Below are positions 59,389 through 64,000 of a stretch of DNA of 64,000 bases, piece after piece. The notes under the pieces are model-generated. The model was not told where the DNA came from. It did not search any database and worked only from the letters and a program-made list of their open reading frames with translations. How positions within the stretch are numbered: position 1 is the stretch's first letter; every line of letters starts with the position of its first letter. The translations under genes and the position numbers were made by a program. Source of the stretch: JBFWPF01 sp050250135 (lineage in GTDB: Bacteria > Chlamydiota > Chlamydiia > Chlamydiales > JAFEGQ01); contig JBFWPF010000006.1 in the NCBI GenBank assembly GCA_050250135.1, positions 9,565 to 73,564 on the forward strand, read 5' to 3'.

Positions 59389-60341
59389 GCTCCCTCGAGC
59401 TCGAAACGCCCGTTATCTACTCCCCCCTTGCGGGCTGCTCCGACTACCCCTTTCGCCAGATGGTCCGCCGCTATACCCGCTGCCTGATGTTCTGCGAGAT
59501 GGCCAAGATGGACGCCCTGGTCCGCTACGACCAGGGGACCTTCTCCCTCCTCGAATTTTCTGAGGAGATGCACCCTATCGGGGGCCAGATTGTCGGCAGT
59601 AAGCCCGAACTGGCCGCCAAGTCGGCCCAGATTATTGAGGAGCTTGGCTTTGACCTGGTCGACCTCAACTGTGGATGCCCTGTCGATAAGGTCACCAAAG
59701 ATGGGAGTGGCTCGGGCCTTCTCCAGCAGCCCCAAAAGATAGGCGAGATCATCGCCAATATGAGAGCCGCCGTCAAAATCCCTGTCACCGTCAAGATTCG
59801 GGCGGGCTGGGATGCTGATCACCTCAATGCGCCAGAAATTGTCAAAATCGCAGAAGAGGCGGGCGCTGCCATGATCACCATCCATGGGCGGACCCGCTCC
59901 CAGGGCTATACCGGCCAGGCCAACCGGGACCTGATCCGCTCAGCCAAGCAGGCCGCCACCACCATCAAGGTAGCGGGTAACGGCGATATCTTTGATGTCC
60001 CCTCTGCCCTTCACATGTTCGAGCATACCGGCTGCGATGCCATCATGATCTCTCGGGGGACGATGGGCAACCCTGCCCTTGGGGAGATGATCACCCGCGC
60101 CCTCTGCGGCGAGGCCTGGGAGGAGCCCACCCCTGAGGAGCGGCTTCACCGCCTTATCGAGCACCTTGAGTGTATCCGCCCCTACCGGAACTCTCGCCGA
60201 GCGGCCCTTGACATCCGCCGCGTCGGCTGTTGGTACTGCAAGGAGAGCCGCGGCATCAGCGACCTGCGGAGCAAGCTTAGCCGCGTGCAGGAGATCGACG
60301 AGGCCAAGGCCCTAGTCCTAGAGTACGCATGCTCGAGCTGA
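59358..60341 (+). CDS. dus: tRNA-dihydrouridine synthase (DusB-like)
   Basis: FMN enzyme reducing uridines in tRNA D arms. The 327 residues show VIYSPLAGCSDYPFRQMVR, LVDLNCGCPVDKVTKDGSGSGLL with the catalytic Cys, VTVKIRAGW, ITIHGRTRSQGYTG and KVAGNGDIF. The C-terminal RNSRRAALDIRRVGCWYCKES is the usual helical domain. Chlamydia has a single Dus, encoded in the same neighbourhood. The start ATG lies inside yggT. Confidence 0.93.
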   Translation: MAHPPPPLRLGSLELETPVIYSPLAGCSDYPFRQMVRRYTRCLMFCEMAKMDALVRYDQGTFSLLEFSEEMHPIGGQIVGSKPELAAKSAQIIEELGFDLVDLNCGCPVDKVTKDGSGSGLLQQPQKIGEIIANMRAAVKIPVTVKIRAGWDADHLNAPEIVKIAEEAGAAMITIHGRTRSQGYTGQANRDLIRSAKQAATTIKVAGNGDIFDVPSALHMFEHTGCDAIMISRGTMGNPALGEMITRALCGEAWEEPTPEERLHRLIEHLECIRPYRNSRRAALDIRRVGCWYCKESRGISDLRSKLSRVQEIDEAKALVLEYACSS

Positions 60342-60604
60342 CCGCCATTGCTCACGGCTATGTTCAGGGGGTTTTCTTTCGCCGCACCGTTTTTCAGCAT
60401 GCCAGTGCTTTCGGCCTTGCGGGCACCGTCCGCAACCTTCCCGACGGGACGGTTGAGATTGTCGCTCAGGGGGACGAGCAGACTCTCAAGGCCTTCCTGG
60501 AGGCGCTCAGGGCCAATCCCGGCTCAGCCCGGCTCCTAAAACTAGAAACCCGCTACAGCGCACCCAAGCGGCGCCATAGCGGGTTTGAGATCCTCTACCG
60601 GTAG
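60329..60604 (+). CDS. acyP: Acylphosphatase
   Basis: Hydrolyses acyl phosphates. The 91 residues have AHGYVQGVFFRR with the catalytic R18 and GTVRNLPDGTVEIVAQG with N36, and a normal ending. It overlaps dus by 13 bp and is probably co-translated. Confidence 0.92.
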   Translation: MLELTAIAHGYVQGVFFRRTVFQHASAFGLAGTVRNLPDGTVEIVAQGDEQTLKAFLEALRANPGSARLLKLETRYSAPKRRHSGFEILYR

Positions 60605-60610
60605 GTAGGC

Positions 60611-61894
60611 TTACTCCTTTTTCGCCGCCTTGGCAATCTTCTCAAGGAGGGTCGAGCTGTCGATCTTTCCAATCACCTCTAAAAGGAGCTTCTCGTTGGC
60701 TAGCAACTCCTGTTTGACCTCCTCTCTGAGCTTTTGGTCTCCCTTAATTTCCCCTTTCAGCTGTTTCATCACCTGGGGATCATTTTCAAGACCCGCCTTG
60801 AGCTCCTTTTTCAGCAGCTCTATGGCGTCATTCTTCAGCTCTTGCTTCAGCTGCTGCGTTACCTCTTGCTTCAGATCTTCTTTCAGCTGGTTGGTGACTT
60901 TTTCCGCCAGCTGCTGCCTAAGGCTCTTTATAACTTCACCCTCCAACTCACCCTTTAACTTCAGTTCGACTTTGCCTTGCAATTCTTCCTTCAGCTTCTG
61001 TTCGATTTGAGAGGGTAGTTGCTTCCTGAGCTCCAGTTCGACCGTCTCTTCGAGTTCCTTTTTGAGCTTCTGCTCAACGGCTTCCTTTAGCTGAGCTTCC
61101 AGCTTCTTCTCAACCTCAGCCTTCAGCGTCTGTTCCAGCTTAGCTTCGACCGTACCTTTAAGCGTCTCCCTCAAGCTCTCTTCGACTTTAGAGGTCAGCC
61201 TCTGCTCTAACGTCTGCTTAACTTGCTCCTCTAGCTCTTTCTCTAGCTCGATTTTAACTTGGCCTTCGAGTTCCGATTTCACCTTAGGCTGGAGTTGTGT
61301 CGTGAGCTCCTTCGTAACCTCAGCCGTCAGCTCTTCCCTCAACTTCTGCTTAACTAACTCTTCCAGATCCTTCTTCACCTTCTCTCTAAATTCGGAATCG
61401 AGCTTCAGCTGTTCTACTGCGCTCTTTACAACCTCGGGATCCTTTAATAGCCATGTGGTGACTGTTGGCCAAAATTCAGGTTTCTTCTGGAGAGTTTCCT
61501 GCAGCCAGCGAGGAAGACCGTTCTCACTCTCCATCACATCTTTCCAAACCCTTTCAATGAACCATTGGTCGTACTGCATTTGGTCTTGAGCGGTACGCTG
61601 GACATCAGGGTCCTGCTTTGCCGATTCAACGGCCTCCCAAAGGAACGCTCGGAGGCCTACCTCACGGCCGAGTAGGACAATGCCCAGACCGGCGAGCGAA
61701 CCATATTTATAGCGGGACTCGAAGAAAGCTGAGAGGTTAGCCGCGTTAAAAGGAATGGGCCGATTCTTGATTGCCCAAATCGCAAAAGGGAGGGCCGGTA
61801 AAAGGGCGCACCACAGGGCCGAGCCTGCAGCCTCTCCCCATGTTTCTTGCTTCTCTGGAAGGAACGAATGACCTAATTTTTGTATGATGGGCAT
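60611..61894 (-). CDS. Inc-like protein with a 193-residue tetrad-repeat helix
   Basis: 427 residues. The N-terminus shares with the next gene the module FLPEKQETW, then two hydrophobic segments (about 24-43, SALWCALLPALPFAIWAIKN, and 67-81, YGSLAGLGIVLLGREVGL) separated by FNAANLSAFFESRY. From V173 to L365 every fourth residue is V, L, I or A in the order V-x3-L-x3-L, 49 positions without a slip, the x positions mostly K, E, Q, T. This is neither a heptad coiled coil nor an 11-residue lipid-binding repeat. A short tail ends KIAKAAKKE. Inferred to sit in the inclusion membrane or cell membrane. Confidence 0.75.
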   Translation of the reverse strand: MPIIQKLGHSFLPEKQETWGEAAGSALWCALLPALPFAIWAIKNRPIPFNAANLSAFFESRYKYGSLAGLGIVLLGREVGLRAFLWEAVESAKQDPDVQRTAQDQMQYDQWFIERVWKDVMESENGLPRWLQETLQKKPEFWPTVTTWLLKDPEVVKSAVEQLKLDSEFREKVKKDLEELVKQKLREELTAEVTKELTTQLQPKVKSELEGQVKIELEKELEEQVKQTLEQRLTSKVEESLRETLKGTVEAKLEQTLKAEVEKKLEAQLKEAVEQKLKKELEETVELELRKQLPSQIEQKLKEELQGKVELKLKGELEGEVIKSLRQQLAEKVTNQLKEDLKQEVTQQLKQELKNDAIELLKKELKAGLENDPQVMKQLKGEIKGDQKLREEVKQELLANEKLLLEVIGKIDSSTLLEKIAKAAKKE

Positions 61895-61932
61895 ATAACC
61901 TCTATTGAATTGAAGAACCTAAAAACATAACT

Positions 61933-61961
61933 ATTATGCCACAGGGTGCCATTTTTTGCAA
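61933..61961 (-). promoter_or_regulatory. Probable promoter of the 60611 gene
   Basis: On the minus strand TTGCAA (61956-61961), 17-bp spacer, CATAAT (61933-61938). The predicted start is near 61926, about 32 nt before the ATG; AGAGG is the binding site. Confidence 0.6.
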
Positions 61962-62018
61962 GATTACCCCATCCGCCCTGAGCTCCTCGAAAAGAAAAAT
62001 GTTTACTTCCTCTTAAGC

Positions 62019-62061
62019 GGGGTTGCTATCACGCGCTTGCTTCTGCCGTGTTAGCAACCCC
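62019..62061 (-). terminator. Strong hairpin downstream of the 62072 gene
   Basis: GGGGTTGCTA pairs with TAGCAACCCC, and inside this CACG pairs with CGTG with one mismatch between, giving a stem of about 15 bp around a 13-nt loop. It begins 10 bp after the stop codon on the minus strand. The following bases (TTAAGAGG) are not a classical T-run, so termination may be partial. Confidence 0.55.
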
Positions 62062-62071
62062 ACTCCGGCAC

Positions 62072-62965
62072 CTATTCGTCAATAGGGTCCTCTGCAAGGG
62101 CGTTCTGGACCTTCTCAACAAAGCTCGGTTCCTCTTTCCTTAGCGCAAGAGCCTCAAGGAGTAGCTTCTCATTCTGTGAAAGCGCTTGGGCATTTCGGAA
62201 CGGTTCCGTCTCTTGCAACTGCTTCCATATTTTATTGTATTCCTGGTCTAATCGCTCTTTCTCGTTACTATGAAGTTTGGTCAACTCTTCCTGTTTCTCG
62301 AGGGCTTCTTTAATCAATTTTTTGCTATCCTCTTCCACCTTTGCCAGCCGCTGATTCTCCTGCTGTAGCGTCTCAAGTTCCGGATTCGGCTTCTTGGCCT
62401 CTTCAAGCTCCTTTGCCAGCCGCTGATTCTCCTGCTGTAGCGTCTCAAGCTCGGGATTTGGCTGCTTGGCCTCTTCGAGCTCCTTCCTCAGCGTCTCAAG
62501 CTCGGGATTTGGCTGCTTGGCCTCTTCGAGCTCCTTCCTCAGCGTCTCAAGTTCCGGATTTGGCTGCTTGGCCTCTTCAAGCTCCTTCGTCAGCCGCTGG
62601 TTCTCCTGCTGTAGCGTCTCAAGTTCCTGATTCGGCTTCTTGGCCTCTTCGAGCTCCTTCTTCAGCTTCTCGTTCTCTTCTTTTAGCTTGTCGTCTGGCT
62701 TGCCGGGCAGGGAGGCGAGTCGCTTAAGGCCAACCTCTCTGCCGAGTATTACGATGCCAGCACCAGCAAGAGAGCCAAAGCGGTAAGGGGATCGCAGGAA
62801 GCCCGCAAGGTCAGCAGCATTAAAAGGAACCGCATTCTTGATGGCCCAGACGGCGAAGGGAATCGTGGGAAGAGCAGCGCACAAAGTCAGAGAGCCCGCT
62901 GTAGCTAGCCAGCTATCTTGATGCTCGGGAAGGAACGCTTTTTGTAGTCCGGAAGGTTGTGTCAT
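62072..62965 (-). CDS. Inc-like protein with tandem coiled-coil repeats
   Basis: 297 residues, paralogue of the preceding protein over the first 80 residues (FLPEHQDSWLATAGSLTLCAALPTIPFAVWAIKN...YRFGSLAGAGIVILGREVGL). From about residue 100 to 215 the chain consists of tandem units of 17 residues (KELEEAKQPNPELETLR) or 24 residues (with QQENQRLAKE inserted), reflected in 51-bp and 72-bp DNA repeats. The tail has a normal coiled coil. Likely bound to a membrane with a long rod. Confidence 0.75.
   Translation of the reverse strand: MTQPSGLQKAFLPEHQDSWLATAGSLTLCAALPTIPFAVWAIKNAVPFNAADLAGFLRSPYRFGSLAGAGIVILGREVGLKRLASLPGKPDDKLKEENEKLKKELEEAKKPNQELETLQQENQRLTKELEEAKQPNPELETLRKELEEAKQPNPELETLRKELEEAKQPNPELETLQQENQRLAKELEEAKKPNPELETLQQENQRLAKVEEDSKKLIKEALEKQEELTKLHSNEKERLDQEYNKIWKQLQETEPFRNAQALSQNEKLLLEALALRKEEPSFVEKVQNALAEDPIDE
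62342..62690 (-). repeat. Tandem 51/72-bp repeats inside the 62072 gene
   Basis: The codons of the ELEEAKQPNPELETL unit recur about six times, two adjacent 51-bp units being nearly identical (62474-62575). Copy number is likely to vary between strains and may be misassembled. Confidence 0.75.
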
Positions 62966-63050
62966 ATCACCCCTATAGGTTTGCGGTTGTCAAATCTAAA
63001 TAGGAGAATGACAGGGCAGGGCGATTTTGGGCGAAAGATTTACAAAACCT

Positions 63051-63374
63051 TTATGATCCCTGAGGAGGAGAGCTTTGCTTCTCCGCCACATGGAAAAAGA
63101 AGGAGTTGGCAAAGTAGAAGACCACCCCATAGTAAATGAGGAAGATGGCACTGAGCCAAGCAAAGGTCACCTTAAGGCCAATAATGGCGATGATGGCAAG
63201 GACCACCTGGTAGACCATGGCGATAAAGACGAGGGTCCGAAGGAGTGCCCACTCGGTGCCGTGTGCACTCATGTCGATTTTCTCCTTCACCCGAACCGCA
63301 CGGGTCCAAGCCGCAAAGAGAACAACGATCGAGACCAGAACAATAAGGGTTCCAAGCCAGTTGAACATGGGCAC
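63051..63374 (-). CDS. Small membrane protein
   Basis: 107 residues with three hydrophobic helices (WLGTLIVLVSIVVLFAAW, LRTLVFIAMVYQVVLAIIAIIGL, FAWLSAIFLIYYGVVFYFANSFF) and a short hydrophilic C-terminus. An alternative start two residues later is possible. No family recognised. Confidence 0.65.
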   Translation of the reverse strand: MPMFNWLGTLIVLVSIVVLFAAWTRAVRVKEKIDMSAHGTEWALLRTLVFIAMVYQVVLAIIAIIGLKVTFAWLSAIFLIYYGVVFYFANSFFFHVAEKQSSPPQGS

Positions 63375-63416
63375 TACTCCCTAGGTATTACCGTTGAGTG
63401 TTAACCTAACGGTTTC

Positions 63417-63872
63417 TCAATTTTCTCCGCCACTCTTTTTAAAAATTTTTAGATAGTGGTCGACCGCAAGGTCGGGGGGAGGGAGAGCGGAGGGGCGAGT
63501 TTTCTTATCGATGTAGGAGAAGAAGGCTTTGGGGGTTTGGGTGTGGGCCCCAAGGTCGCGGCAGTGGCGAAGGAGCCGCTTGTCACGGGAGACGACGGTG
63601 GTTTGACGGGGTTTGGCCCAGGATTGGAGTTCGGTTAGGATATAGTCGTCAGCGGTTTGGCCGGGGGCGGTGTAGACGATTTCGAGGTGCCCTTTGTGGG
63701 TGCGGGTAAGGGGAGAGGGATCGCGGGCGGCGTCAAAGACAAGGATGAGGTGGGGCCCCTCGATAGGGGCAAGCCGGTCGATGAGGGCCTCACGGGCTTC
63801 GCGAAGGGGATCGGGATCGAGCTCGCGGGTAAAGATCAGGTTGTAGCCGTCGAGGTAATAGGAGTGTGTCAT
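63417..63872 (-). CDS. NYN-domain ribonuclease-like protein (YacP/Rae1 type)
   Basis: 151 residues. YYLDGYNLIF at the N-terminus, HLILVFDAARDP, TADDYILTELQSWA and TTVVSRDKRLLRHCRDLGA give the four acidic positions of the NYN/PIN-like fold. The Bacillus member Rae1 cleaves mRNA on the ribosome; the role here is inferred from the family. The 128 bp after it to the right edge hold only a small CCGGCACGCCGG palindrome (63890-63901) and no gene I can support. Confidence 0.82.
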   Translation of the reverse strand: MTHSYYLDGYNLIFTRELDPDPLREAREALIDRLAPIEGPHLILVFDAARDPSPLTRTHKGHLEIVYTAPGQTADDYILTELQSWAKPRQTTVVSRDKRLLRHCRDLGAHTQTPKAFFSYIDKKTRPSALPPPDLAVDHYLKIFKKSGGEN

Positions 63873-64000
63873 TAATTAGCTCGGCATCCCCGGCACGCCG
63901 GCTAATGGCGATGGAAATAACATGCGAGGTTATTCTGGTCATCGGGGTGTGAATTTGCAACACACTGATTGTAAAACGAATACGCCCTGTTATTTAGGAG

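Noticed and set aside
62988..62993. TTGACA on the minus strand as promoter of the 62072-62965 gene
   Set aside because: At normal spacing the -10 would fall on the start codon; the TATAGG word is only 10 bp away. No convincing promoter could be assigned.
63873..64000. A gene or tRNA at the right edge
   Set aside because: No cloverleaf, start with binding site or open frame of useful length was found; only a 12-bp palindrome is present.

Overview
The window reads as a GC-rich, gene-dense piece of chromosome from a member of the phylum Chlamydiota, probably outside the classical Chlamydiaceae. This is inferred from gene content and gene order, not from rRNA, which is absent. Several blocks match chlamydial order as I remember it: a long PBP2-like gene with sufBCD; rpsB-tsf-pyrH-frr followed by mcsA-mcsB; aspC/tyrB next to mreC; rpoD, a CoiA-like gene and rpsT close together; recB and recC next to a YgeD/LplT-type carrier; thrS next to a homologue of the chlamydial plasmid protein pGP6-D; a hexapeptide-repeat gene overlapping ispA; and recA followed by a MORN-type gene, two GspM/GspL-like genes, YggT and dus. 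No insertion sequence, phage, integrase, CRISPR array or rRNA operon was seen.

Layout. 1-5903 (minus): sufD (cut by the left edge), sufC, sufB and the transpeptidase. 6000-11208 (plus): tRNA-Gly, rpsB-tsf-pyrH-frr, tRNA-Glu, tRNA-Lys, mcsA-mcsB, with two copies of a structured repeat (family B). 11266-16666: an unknown protein, tRNA-Thr, a set of exported proteins (a small secreted protein, a beta-barrel, a LemA protein, a secreted endonuclease/exonuclease/phosphatase) and a TyrP-type permease. 16562-19917 (minus): a secreted kinase-like protein, mreC, aspC. 19962-31575: a membrane protein, tRNA-Ala, a repeat-rich F-box/LRR-like candidate effector, dinG, rpoD, a CoiA-like protein, a coiled-coil membrane protein, proS, rpsT. 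30157-39480 (minus): recC-recB-recD, then an HlyD adaptor and a TolC-like lipoprotein. 39540-49675: the YgeD-like carrier, a porin-like protein, a large protein with a possible papain-like triad, thrS, pgp6-like, a membrane-anchored hydrolase, and a possible effector/chaperone pair. 49782-60604: ung, an EamA transporter, tRNA-Pro, the ispA cluster with two glycosyltransferase-like genes, recA, the GspL/GspM-like genes, YggT, dus, acylphosphatase. 60611-64000: two paralogous proteins with a double-hydrophobic N-terminus and long repetitive helices, a small membrane protein, and a NYN nuclease.

The signals that ordinary annotation would miss are: (1) a 157-bp palindromic intergenic element in three full copies of identical length, with a compensatory base pair change in its terminal stem, plus fragments beside tRNAs; (2) a 17-bp palindrome TGTAAAGC-S-GCTTTACA at five dispersed sites, inside and outside genes; (3) a protein (60611-61894) in which every fourth residue is V, L, I or A without a break from residue 173 to 365; (4) four proteins that share a double-hydrophobic N-terminus followed by different C-terminal domains, the architecture of chlamydial inclusion-membrane proteins; (5) a 746-residue protein with a Cys/His/Asn arrangement like papain proteases.
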